The notes under the pieces are model-generated. The model was not told where the DNA came from and did not search any database. It was given only the letters and a program-made list of their open reading frames with translations. Below, one piece after another: positions 1 to 5,995 of a stretch of DNA of 6,614 nucleotides. This stretch comes from JANNHP01 sp031404455. GTDB taxonomy: Bacteria; Planctomycetota; JAJSAM01; JAJVHW01. The first letter of the stretch is position 1; each line of letters starts with the position of its first letter. The position numbers were made by a program, and so were the translations under genes. The stretch covers positions 1-6,614 of the forward strand of contig JANNHP010000379.1 of the NCBI GenBank assembly GCA_031404455.1, given 5' to 3'.

Positions 1-1097
1 CGCTGAGGAACGCTGCCGATCCCGCGCTCGCCCCGGGTGCCTCCGGGCGCATCGCCGCCGGCGCGTGGGAACGCGCCGCCGCCGCGCGCGCGCACGCGGC
101 GCCGCGGTTTCGGGCGCTCCGACGCTCGGTCGTCGCGGCCGCGGCGGCCGTGCTCGTCGCCGCCGCGGTGCTCGCGGTGCGTGGCACCGACCCGGCGTTC
201 GCGGTGGAGGGAGACCCCGTGATGGTCGAGCGGGGCGGCGAGTGGGTGTCCACGCGGACCGTCGCGCTCGACAACGTGGTGTGTGTGCCCGAGGGCGTGC
301 GCGTGATGCGCTGGTCCGCCGGCGGCACGCTGCGTCCGCAGCCGGGGAGTCTGCTGCGCTTCGTGCGCGCAGATGGCGCCGCGCCTGCGATCCGCGTCGA
401 GTTCGAGAAGGGCGGCGGCGACGTCGAGGGCGCGATGTTCGTCGTCGCCACGCGCGACGTCGTCGTCGAGCGCGACCCGTCGGCCGCGTCGTTCAGCTTT
501 CACATCGCGATCGACCCGGGCCAGGGCGGGCCTCGCGTCTCCATGGACTCAGGCCGCGGGTTCGTGCGGGCCGTCGCCTCGCAGGAACGGCTCCTCCTCC
601 ACTCCGCGGAACGGGCCGCCGTGCTGCCAGTGTCGGTCAACGGCCACCGCACGCTCCGTCTGACGAGGGTCGAGAACTGGTCCGGCGACGCCGCCGCTCG
701 GATCGCGTCGGGGCGGTTCGCCGTGGTGGACGCCGGCTTCGGGCCACGCAACGGGATCACGCTCTTCGGCACGGGTGCTTGGATGGGCGCGCCGCCTGGT
801 GCGTCGATGGGCGTGGCGGCGATCGACGTGCCGGGCCCTCAGGTCCGCGAGGCGCTCTCTCGTGTCAACCTCGTCGGGACGCGGCGGATGGCGTGCGACG
901 TGGCCGTGCGTGTCTCGCATCCGGCGAGCCGATTCGTCTACGAGAAGGACGGCCGGCGCGTCGAGGTGATCGTCGCAGAGAGCGGAGCCGTCAGCGTGAA
1001 GTCGGCGTCGTCGCAGGGCCGGTACGCCGACATCGACACGTTCCGCCGCGAGGCGCCTCAGACCGCGGCGCTGTTCGGCGACGCGCTCTCTCGCTAG
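1..1097 (+). CDS. Single-pass membrane protein, possible FecR/anti-sigma-like, 5' partial
   Basis: The reading frame is open from base 3 to a TAG at 1095-1097, so the gene begins upstream of the window; the GTG at 150 lies inside the membrane segment and is not a sensible start. In order it shows an Ala/Arg-rich, presumably cytoplasmic stretch, a basic LRRS stop, an Ala/Val/Leu transmembrane helix encoded at about 126-182, and a roughly 300-residue, beta-rich extracytoplasmic domain. The part encoded at about 430-640 (VVATRD, then FHIAID, then VSMDSGRGFVRAV, then LLHSAERAAV) resembles the FecR pattern of a strand, a Gly-turn and a hydrophobic 'L..GE.a.v' end. FecR proteins transmit envelope signals to ECF sigma factors; whether that applies here is inference. 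The C-terminal 150 residues match nothing I recognise. Having the N-terminus, or a sigma factor upstream, would settle the role. The 3' end abuts the inverted-repeat element. Confidence 0.6.
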   Translation, partial: LRNAADPALAPGASGRIAAGAWERAAAARAHAAPRFRALRRSVVAAAAAVLVAAAVLAVRGTDPAFAVEGDPVMVERGGEWVSTRTVALDNVVCVPEGVRVMRWSAGGTLRPQPGSLLRFVRADGAAPAIRVEFEKGGGDVEGAMFVVATRDVVVERDPSAASFSFHIAIDPGQGGPRVSMDSGRGFVRAVASQERLLLHSAERAAVLPVSVNGHRTLRLTRVENWSGDAAARIASGRFAVVDAGFGPRNGITLFGTGAWMGAPPGASMGVAAIDVPGPQVREALSRVNLVGTRRMACDVAVRVSHPASRFVYEKDGRRVEVIVAESGAVSVKSASSQGRYADIDTFRREAPQTAALFGDALSR

Positions 1098-1292
1098 AGG
1101 TCGTGACGGAGTCCCCCGCGGCGCCGACGATCGCGCGGCGGAGCGATCGAGCTATCGGTGCCTTGCGCTCCGGCATCCTGCCCGCTGTGCCGGCGTCGCT
1201 TGCTGACTCCCGCAAGTCGGCTGCGCGCCGCCGACTTGCGGCCGGGCGCCGGAACGCAATCGGCGCTCGCGGGAGACTCCGTCACGACCTCT
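1096..1292. repeat. Structured inverted-repeat (MITE-like) element between convergent genes
   Basis: Perfect 18-base terminal arms, agaggtcgtgacggagtc at 1096-1113 and its exact reverse complement at 1275-1292, enclose a nested set of stems. After one mismatch the outer stem continues as 1115-1120 with 1268-1273 and, past a bulged T at 1267, as 1121-1127 with 1260-1266. A side hairpin pairs 1128-1134 with 1143-1149. An inner stem pairs 1163-1174 with 1248-1259 (one G-T), then 1180-1184 with 1243-1247. The tip is a 12-base hairpin at 1210-1241. No transposase-sized gene and no obvious target-site duplication is visible (flanks tcgct and gtccg). Size, perfect ends and position at gene ends suggest a non-autonomous mobile repeat or a REP/bulge-like extragenic palindrome; a bidirectional terminator role is plausible. 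The structure is read directly; its mobility is inference. Confidence 0.75.
1210..1241. terminator. Strong GC hairpin at the tip of the inverted-repeat element
   Basis: Bases 1210-1221 (ccgcaagtcggc) pair perfectly with 1230-1241 around an 8-base loop, tgcgcgcc. There is no T-tract on either side, so it is not a canonical intrinsic terminator. Its place between two convergent genes suggests it could stop or pause transcription from both sides, alone or with the larger outer stem. Confidence 0.35.
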
Positions 1293-1701
1293 GTCCGACG
1301 CGCTGCCACACGATGAGACCCGCGTGGACCGCGGCGATCACGCCGTCGCGGACGAGTTCGTCGTCGATCCGCGTCTCGAACGCGTTGCTGTAGCACCCGC
1401 ACGGCGCCTCGCCGCCCGCGGCGGCGCGCACCCAGAAGAGCACGCCCACCGTGCCGATGAGCATCCCGAGCGACCAGCCGAAGCCGCGCGTCGCGCGCAG
1501 GATCATCGCCGCGCCGAGCAGCGCCTCGGCGCCCACCGCGCCGACGATCGCGAGCTTCGCGACGATCCCGAGCGGCACGGCGTAGCCGACGAACTCGTAG
1601 GCGGGCAGCGGCGCCCACGCCTTCGCACCGGCGGCGAAGAGCCACATCGCACCGAAGAGCACCGATGCGACGACGAACACGGTGTCGCGGACGCGGCTCA
1701 C
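1282..1701 (-). CDS. MauE/DoxX-like four-helix membrane protein
   Basis: A 139-residue integral membrane protein with hydrophobic helices at about residues 6-27, 42-69, 76-93 and 117-133. The short loop before the last helix carries a PCGCYSN motif (Cys101 and Cys103). The MauE/DoxX-like family has this size, four-helix layout and a CGC motif just before the last helix; MauE itself supports maturation of periplasmic, disulfide-rich partners, so a redox role at the membrane is a family-based inference. The GTG start at 1701-1699 has GGAGG four bases upstream and overlaps the stop of the preceding gene by 4 bases (GTGA), so it is probably translationally coupled. The last codons and the TGA at 1284-1282 lie inside the right arm of the inverted-repeat element, so the C-terminal few residues may be element-derived. 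No mau gene cluster is visible. Confidence 0.75.
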   Translation of the reverse strand: MSRVRDTVFVVASVLFGAMWLFAAGAKAWAPLPAYEFVGYAVPLGIVAKLAIVGAVGAEALLGAAMILRATRGFGWSLGMLIGTVGVLFWVRAAAGGEAPCGCYSNAFETRIDDELVRDGVIAAVHAGLIVWQRVGQRS

Positions 1702-2069
1702 TCCGCCTCCGCGAGCGGCACTTCGTACGAGCGCTCCGCCGGGCCGCGCAGCACGATGCGGACGGCGTCGCCGGGTCCGGCGCCGCCGGTCACGCGCACG
1801 GTGAAGCCCACGCGGTTCCCGGACTTCAGGCCCTTCATCGACGTGCCGCCCTGGATGCGCAGCTTGCCGGTGACGGGCTCGATCGCGATCTCGCCCACCT
1901 GCTCGCCGCCGCGGACCGTCGTCATCACGAGGTAGTCGTCGAAGACGTCGTTGTGCGCGGTGTGGAAGACGCGGAACTCGAGCGACGGCCCGAGCGGCGC
2001 CGCGCGGACGGCAGCGACGCCCGTGACGAGGATCGCGATCGCGACCGAGGCGAGACGAGCCCGGTTCAC
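1698..2069 (-). CDS. Small exported protein of unknown function
   Basis: About 123 residues. The frame is open well upstream, but the gene most likely starts at the GTG at 2069-2067. That start gives a typical signal peptide: the basic NRAR, a hydrophobic core to about residue 20, and a likely cut after VRAA near residue 24. It also overlaps the upstream stop as GTGA. A GGAG lies only two bases before the GTG, which is tight and fits coupling to the upstream gene. The mature part of about 100 residues has alternating hydrophobic and polar residues with Gly turns (EFRVFHTAHN, VGEIAIEPVTGKLRI, VGFTVRVTGG, VRIVLRG), suggesting a small beta-sandwich. It has no cysteines, so it is not an obvious CGC-type redox partner of the MauE-like protein downstream. 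I do not recognise the family. Being the middle gene of a tightly coupled trio suggests it works with the membrane protein or is co-produced with it. Confidence 0.65.
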   Translation of the reverse strand: MNRARLASVAIAILVTGVAAVRAAPLGPSLEFRVFHTAHNDVFDDYLVMTTVRGGEQVGEIAIEPVTGKLRIQGGTSMKGLKSGNRVGFTVRVTGGAGPGDAVRIVLRGPAERSYEVPLAEAE

Positions 2070-2851
2070 AGCTCCAGGTCGTCGCCGTGCGTGCGGAGCC
2101 AGGCGCGGCTCTCCGCGAAGTGCGCGCACGACTTCGCGACCTTCTTCCAGAACGCGGGCGAGTGGTTGGGTTCGACGATGTGCGTCAGCTCGTGGACGAG
2201 CACGTAGTCGATCACCTTCTCGGGCGCGAGCACGAGGCGCCAGTTCAGGTTCATGAGCCGGTCGGTGCCGCAGCTTCCCCAGCGCGAGCGCATGCTCTTG
2301 ATGATGACGCGCCGCGCCGAGTGGCCGGTCTCCTTCGCCATCGCGACGTGACGTCGGTGGAAGATCTCGCGCGCCTCGTCGAGCATCCAGCGCTGGACTG
2401 CGAAGCGCGCGACGGCTCGCCGGCTCGTCGGCGTCAGGTCGCGGGGCACGGACACGTGCAGTGAGCCGCCCTCCTTCACGACGGCCTCGGGCGGCGCGCC
2501 GTCGGTCTCGGCGATCCGGAGGCGGAGCGTGCCGCCGAGGTAGGGGATCTCGTCGCCCTCGTCGAACTGCCGCGCGCGGCGGCGTCTCAACCTGAGAAGG
2601 GCCTCGCGGCGCTTCTTCTCGATCCACGGGCGGAACTCCTCGACCACGCCGCGGATCTCGCGGTCGGGGGTGCGCTTCGGCGCGTGGACCTCGACGCTGC
2701 CGTCGGGACGCACGACGACGCCGACCGTCCGCCGGGGGCGCCGGTGGACAGCGTAGGGGCAGGTTCCGTGGGAGAGTCTCAGCTCGGGCACGGCCCCAAT
2801 CTCTCCGCCTTCTCCCGCCATGCCCGTCGTTTTTCTCCCTGCCTCTTCCAT
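2066..2851 (-). CDS. YgjP-like (DUF45) metallopeptidase-fold protein
   Basis: 261 residues with the full C-terminal signature of the YgjP/DUF45 family: SMRSRWGSC at about 186-194, then NLNWRLVLAPEKVIDYVLVHELTH with HELTH at 220-224, and NHSPAFW with a third likely zinc ligand, His230, in an HExxHx5H arrangement. The N-terminal part (about 40-150) is beta-rich and basic, as usual for the family. The length is near the typical 230-250 residues plus a short extension. No signal peptide is seen, so it is probably cytoplasmic. The fold is that of a zinc metallopeptidase (gluzincin-like); E. coli YgjP has been reported as a UTP pyrophosphatase, so peptidase activity should not be assumed. Start choice: the ATG at 2851 gives the longest form. 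The ATG at 2821 (residue 11) has AGGGAG 13 bases upstream and may be the true start, since the first ten residues look non-conserved. It is the first gene of the three-gene minus-strand operon. Confidence 0.88.
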   Translation of the reverse strand: MEEAGRKTTGMAGEGGEIGAVPELRLSHGTCPYAVHRRPRRTVGVVVRPDGSVEVHAPKRTPDREIRGVVEEFRPWIEKKRREALLRLRRRRARQFDEGDEIPYLGGTLRLRIAETDGAPPEAVVKEGGSLHVSVPRDLTPTSRRAVARFAVQRWMLDEAREIFHRRHVAMAKETGHSARRVIIKSMRSRWGSCGTDRLMNLNWRLVLAPEKVIDYVLVHELTHIVEPNHSPAFWKKVAKSCAHFAESRAWLRTHGDDLEL

Positions 2852-2908
2852 GTCAGTCTGGCAGGATGGAACTCCAGCTTGGAAAATGACTTACGAACGG
2901 CACGGCCC
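2852..2908. promoter_or_regulatory. Divergent intergenic spacer, presumed promoters
   Basis: The 57 bases between the divergent YgjP-like and Nudix genes must hold at least one promoter unless transcripts start further out. It is more A/T-rich than its surroundings (cttggaaaatgacttac at about 2879-2895). I see no pair of -35 and -10 boxes that I can defend, and no clear Shine-Dalgarno before the Nudix ATG. The assignment rests on gene orientation, not on a motif. Confidence 0.35.
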
Positions 2909-3511
2909 ATGAACCTGGACGACCGGACGGTCTCCGTCGCGCTGCCTCCCGCCACGCCCGAATGGCAGTCGGAGCCGGGCCTGAAGGACTCGGCGGTCCT
3001 CGTGCCGGTCGTGCGGCGGGAAGGGCGCGATCACCTCGTCTTCAACCGCCGCCGGGACGACCTCCCGTGGCACGCAGGACAGGTCTGCTTCCCCGGCGGA
3101 GCCCGCGACGGCGACGAATCGGTCGTGGCGTGCGCGCTCCGCGAGACCGAAGAGGAGATGGGCATCGGCGCGGGCTCCGTCAGCCTGCTCGGGCGCCTGC
3201 CGGACCGCATCTCGATCGCCGGCTTTCGCGTCGCGGTCGTGGTCGGCCGCATCGATCCCGCCGGCGTCTACCGTCCGCACGACGCCGAGGTCGCCGAGGT
3301 GTTCGAGGTGCCGTACGCACACCTCCTCGATCCGGCGCGATGGACCTTCCAGCCGACCCGGCACGTAGCGGCGCGATTCGGCCGGATCCCGTGCTTCGAC
3401 TCCGGCCGCCACGTGGTCTGGGGCCTGACGGGGATCATCCTGCGCGACTTCGTCCGCGCCGTCGGCGGGTTCGATCCGCCCGACGCGGGCGGAAGCGGCG
3501 ATCCGCTGTAG
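2909..3511 (+). CDS. nudL: Nudix CoA pyrophosphatase, NudL type
   Basis: 200 residues. The Nudix box is at about residues 64-86: G-x5-E70-x7-R78-E79-T-x-E82-E83-x-G85-I86, with Thr where a hydrophobic residue is usual. Just before it is the NudL/UPF0035 signature: VFNRRRDDLPWHAGQVCFPGG, with HxGQVxFPGG at about 55-64. A WGLTGIIL block at about 171-178 is also typical of this family's C-terminus. These enzymes hydrolyse CoA and its derivatives to 3',5'-ADP and 4'-phosphopantetheine, using a divalent metal held by the Glu residues of the box, in the cytoplasm. Length agrees with bacterial NudL (about 190-210). The ATG at 2909 is preferred; the frame extends upstream to 2684, but that part overlaps the divergent gene and has no family features. 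No good ribosome binding site is visible. The next gene begins 45 bases downstream, so co-transcription is possible. Confidence 0.9.
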   Translation: MNLDDRTVSVALPPATPEWQSEPGLKDSAVLVPVVRREGRDHLVFNRRRDDLPWHAGQVCFPGGARDGDESVVACALRETEEEMGIGAGSVSLLGRLPDRISIAGFRVAVVVGRIDPAGVYRPHDAEVAEVFEVPYAHLLDPARWTFQPTRHVAARFGRIPCFDSGRHVVWGLTGIILRDFVRAVGGFDPPDAGGSGDPL

Positions 3512-3556
3512 TCTCGGGCGCGGGTTCGCACGGCGCCGTTCCAGGGAGATCCGCGG

Positions 3557-4690
3557 ATGAACTGCCGCGTCCTCGTCGCGATCGTGCTCGTCGTCACGTG
3601 CCGCACTGCCGCGTTCGCCGCCCCGCCGGACGACACCGACGAACTCGCCGAGGCGCTGATCGCGCAGGGCTGGCCGGACCTCGCGGAGGACCTCCTCGCG
3701 CGGGCGGCTCGCGATCGCGGGCTCACGTGGGACGAGGAGGCGACCGCGGCGTCGGCGCACCTCGCGGTGCTCGAAGAGGCCGCGAAGGGCATCGAGGACC
3801 CCTACTGGCGCAAGGAGGCTTTGCTCGACCTGCTCGCGCAGACGGACACGTTCGTCGGCCGATTCGAAGGGACCCCCGCGGCGGAGCCACGCCGAAGGGA
3901 CCTGCCCCGGCTCTGCACCGACATCGGCGAGGCGATCGTCGGCGCGATCAAGAAGTCGCAGGACGCGGACGCGACCGAGTCGTTGCGGGCGCAGGGCGAG
4001 ACCGTCTTCGCGCGCGCCGAGAGGCAGGTGAAGGCGCGCATCGACGAGATGGCGACGGCCGAGAACCCCGACGAGGAGCAGGACTACGGTCTGACGGCCG
4101 AGCGGTACAACCACGCGCGCCTGCTGTACCTCCACGCGATGGTCTTCCCGCGCGAGTCGGCGCGCCGCAAGGAGCTCTGCACGGCGGCGCTGAAGGAGTA
4201 CGAGGAGTTCGACCTCCACTACGGCGGCGGCGACGAGCCTTCGATCTTCGCGTTCTACGCCTACGTCGACTGCGGCCTGTGCCTCGAGGAGATCGACGCT
4301 CCCGACGAGGCGATCAAGTCGTTCGAGAAGACGATCGCGTTGCGCGAGTCGTGGGGTCCGAAGGACGAGAGCGGCGTCTGGCCGATGCCCGCAGACCCCG
4401 AGGGCGTCATCGATCTCGTCTGCTACGCGACCCTCCAGAAGGTGATCGTGCTGCGCGAGCAGAAGAAGCTCGACGAGGTCGTCAAGACCGGCCGCGACTG
4501 GTTCGCGTCGATGCCGAAGCCGTTCGCCGCCCCGTCCTCGATGGTCCTCGCCTGGGAACTCGCGAACGCGCAATTCGCCGCCGGCGACGCGCAGGGCGCG
4601 GCGGCGACCGCCGAGTCGATGATCCGCGAGGACCCGGACGGGTTCGGCGGCGCGTGGGGCCGCAAACTCCTGGGCTCCGAATCGAACTGA
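3557..4690 (+). CDS. Exported helical-repeat (TPR-like) protein, paralogue 1
   Basis: 377 residues with a clear signal peptide (MNCRVLVAIVLVV, likely cut near residue 22 after AAFAA), so the product is exported, probably to the periplasm or envelope. The rest is almost entirely predicted alpha-helical, with Ala/Leu/Glu-rich helix pairs. Weak TPR-like units occur at about 238-262 (CGLCLEEIDAPDEAIKSFEK) and 333-360 (ELANAQFAAGDAQGAA). Distinctive blocks are ALRESWGPKDESGVWP (261-276), RDWFASMPKPF (313-323) and GGAWGRKLL at the end. It is a tandem paralogue of the gene at 4868: in the last 60 residues I count about 36 identities. AGGGAGA at 3543-3549 gives a good ribosome binding site for the ATG. 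No catalytic motif is seen; such helical repeats usually act as scaffolds. Unlike its neighbour it ends cleanly, with no TPR continuation after the stop. Function unknown. Confidence 0.8.
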   Translation: MNCRVLVAIVLVVTCRTAAFAAPPDDTDELAEALIAQGWPDLAEDLLARAARDRGLTWDEEATAASAHLAVLEEAAKGIEDPYWRKEALLDLLAQTDTFVGRFEGTPAAEPRRRDLPRLCTDIGEAIVGAIKKSQDADATESLRAQGETVFARAERQVKARIDEMATAENPDEEQDYGLTAERYNHARLLYLHAMVFPRESARRKELCTAALKEYEEFDLHYGGGDEPSIFAFYAYVDCGLCLEEIDAPDEAIKSFEKTIALRESWGPKDESGVWPMPADPEGVIDLVCYATLQKVIVLREQKKLDEVVKTGRDWFASMPKPFAAPSSMVLAWELANAQFAAGDAQGAAATAESMIREDPDGFGGAWGRKLLGSESN

Positions 4691-4761
4691 CGCCGATTCC
4701 CGCGCGTCTCCCGAGGCGTCCGATTGCGGCGGCGCCCGGATAGGGCCGTAGTCGTCCGCGT

Positions 4762-4789
4762 TCGACGGACGGGCGCGCGCCTCTAGAAT
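4762..4789 (+). promoter_or_regulatory. Candidate sigma-70-like promoter before paralogue 2
   Basis: tcgacg (4762-4767) and tagaat (4784-4789) are separated by 16 bases and match the -35 and -10 consensus at 4/6 and 5/6. They lie in the 177-base gap upstream of the gene at 4868. A 6-base inverted repeat, cgtccg/cggacg (4753-4758 and 4766-4771), overlaps the -35 box and could be an operator or a weak hairpin ending the upstream transcript. In DNA this GC-rich an A/T-rich hexamer stands out, but consensus rules for this organism are unknown. Confidence 0.4.
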
Positions 4790-4867
4790 GCGCCGCGTGA
4801 CGGCCGGTCCGCGCGTCCCGTCTCCGAGGGGCGCCGCCGCGCGGGGTTCGTCGCGGGAGAGCGGCCG

Positions 4868-5995
4868 ATGAAGCGCTCGATGCTGGTCGCGGTGGTCGTG
4901 GGGTGCGTCGCGTCCGCGACGCTCGCTCAGGACGCGAGCGTGCTGAGCGGGCGGGACGACGTCCCGTTCGCGCGGGCACTCGTCGTCCACGGGTACCCGG
5001 ACCTCGCGTTGCGCCTGCTGGACGTCGTCGAGGCGCGAGCTGCGACGGACTCTGGCGAGCGGCCGTCGATCGAACTGCTCCGTCTCGACGTGGCCCAGGA
5101 CAGCGCATCGAGGATCCCGGAGCCGATGCGGCGCAAGGAGGCCCTCACGTCGGTGCTCGCCCGGAGAGTCGAGTTCATCGCGCGCTGGCCTGGTACCTGG
5201 GATGCCGAAGACTGCGAGCGAGCGTGCGACGACCTCTTCGCGTCCATCGGCGAGTCGGTCGCCGCGGCGATCCGACTGGAGAAGGTCGACGCCGCTCTCG
5301 CCGTGCTGCGCTCCGAGGGCGATGCGATCTACTCCCGGATCGAATCAGTACAGCGGAAGCGGATCGCGGAGATGCGGGCGTCGCCGTCGGAGGACGATTC
5401 GCCGCTCCTGGTCGCGATCTACAACCTCGCGCGGACGCTCCATCTCCACGCGCTGATCCACCCGCCGAGGTCGGAGCGGCGAATCGGTCTCTGCAACGAC
5501 GCGCTCGCGGTGCTGGGCGACTTCTCGTTCGAGGGGGAGGCGACGCTCGCTTTGCTCTACATCAACGTCGAGACCGGCAACTGCCTCGCCGAGGTCGGCA
5601 AGCCCGCCGAGGCGCTGCGCTCCTTCGACCAGGTGATCCAGGTGCGCGAGTCGTGGGGCGACAAGGTCAAGGGCGTCTGGCCGGTCACCGACCGCGAGTA
5701 CGTCGACCTCGTGTGCGAGGCCACGTACCGGAAGGTGCTCGTCCTCGGGGAGCAGAAGCGGACGTCGGACGTCCTCGACGTCGCCCGGGACTGGTTCGCG
5801 TCGATGCCCGGCCCGTGGAACGCGCCGTCGTCGATCGCGCTCGCCCGCGAGCTCGCCCACGCGCAGGTCGCGACCGGCGACCTCGACGGCGCGTTGCGGA
5901 CCGCGAGGAAGCTGATCGATATCGATCCCGAGGGAGACGGCGCTGCGTGGGGGCGCGAGATCGTCGTCGAGATCGGGCGAGGCACGTTCAAGTAG
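4868..5995 (+). CDS. Exported helical-repeat (TPR-like) protein, paralogue 2
   Basis: 375 residues with a signal peptide (MKRSMLVAVVVGCVASATLA, likely cut before QDAS at 21). The mature protein is helical and parallels the upstream paralogue along its length: GYPDLALRLLD (42-52) matches GWPDLAEDLLA, RRKEAL (88-93) matches WRKEAL, YNLARTLHLHALIHP (185-199) matches YNHARLLYLHAMVFP, then VRESWG, GVWP, RDWFASMP and GAAWGRE. TPR-like helices occur at about 235-259 (GNCLAEVGKPAEALRSFDQ) and 328-355. GGGAGA at 4855-4860 is a ribosome binding site 7 bases before the ATG, the same arrangement as in the paralogue. The TAG at 5993-5995 is followed, in frame and without a break, by more TPR sequence, so this may be the N-terminal half of a longer protein interrupted by an amber codon. 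Probably a scaffold or partner-binding protein in the envelope; no enzyme motif is seen. Confidence 0.8.
   Translation: MKRSMLVAVVVGCVASATLAQDASVLSGRDDVPFARALVVHGYPDLALRLLDVVEARAATDSGERPSIELLRLDVAQDSASRIPEPMRRKEALTSVLARRVEFIARWPGTWDAEDCERACDDLFASIGESVAAAIRLEKVDAALAVLRSEGDAIYSRIESVQRKRIAEMRASPSEDDSPLLVAIYNLARTLHLHALIHPPRSERRIGLCNDALAVLGDFSFEGEATLALLYINVETGNCLAEVGKPAEALRSFDQVIQVRESWGDKVKGVWPVTDREYVDLVCEATYRKVLVLGEQKRTSDVLDVARDWFASMPGPWNAPSSIALARELAHAQVATGDLDGALRTARKLIDIDPEGDGAAWGREIVVEIGRGTFK

Noticed and set aside
1096..1292. CRISPR repeats or a tRNA in the palindromic region
   Set aside because: There are no regularly spaced direct repeats, and the nested stems do not form a cloverleaf with tRNA-conserved bases.
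65..1393. A 442-codon plus-strand frame across the FecR-like gene and the repeat element
   Set aside because: It is an Arg-rich shadow of the membrane-protein frame; it runs through the inverted repeat and into the antisense of the MauE-like gene.
2070..2627. The upstream extension of the small exported protein's frame
   Set aside because: This part overlaps the YgjP-like gene in another frame and is Arg/Pro-rich. The GTG at 2069 gives a proper signal peptide and the GTGA overlap.
2891..4990. A 699-codon open frame on the minus strand
   Set aside because: It lies antisense to the nudL-like gene and the first paralogue, which have clear family motifs, a signal peptide and a ribosome binding site. 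Its translation is Arg/Asp/Ala-rich low-complexity sequence, as expected for a shadow frame in GC-rich DNA.
5993..5995. TAG recoded as an amino acid (for example pyrrolysine) genome-wide
   Set aside because: TAG also ends the FecR-like gene (1095) and the nudL-like gene (3509), and the first paralogue ends at the equivalent place. Nothing in the window suggests a suppressor system.
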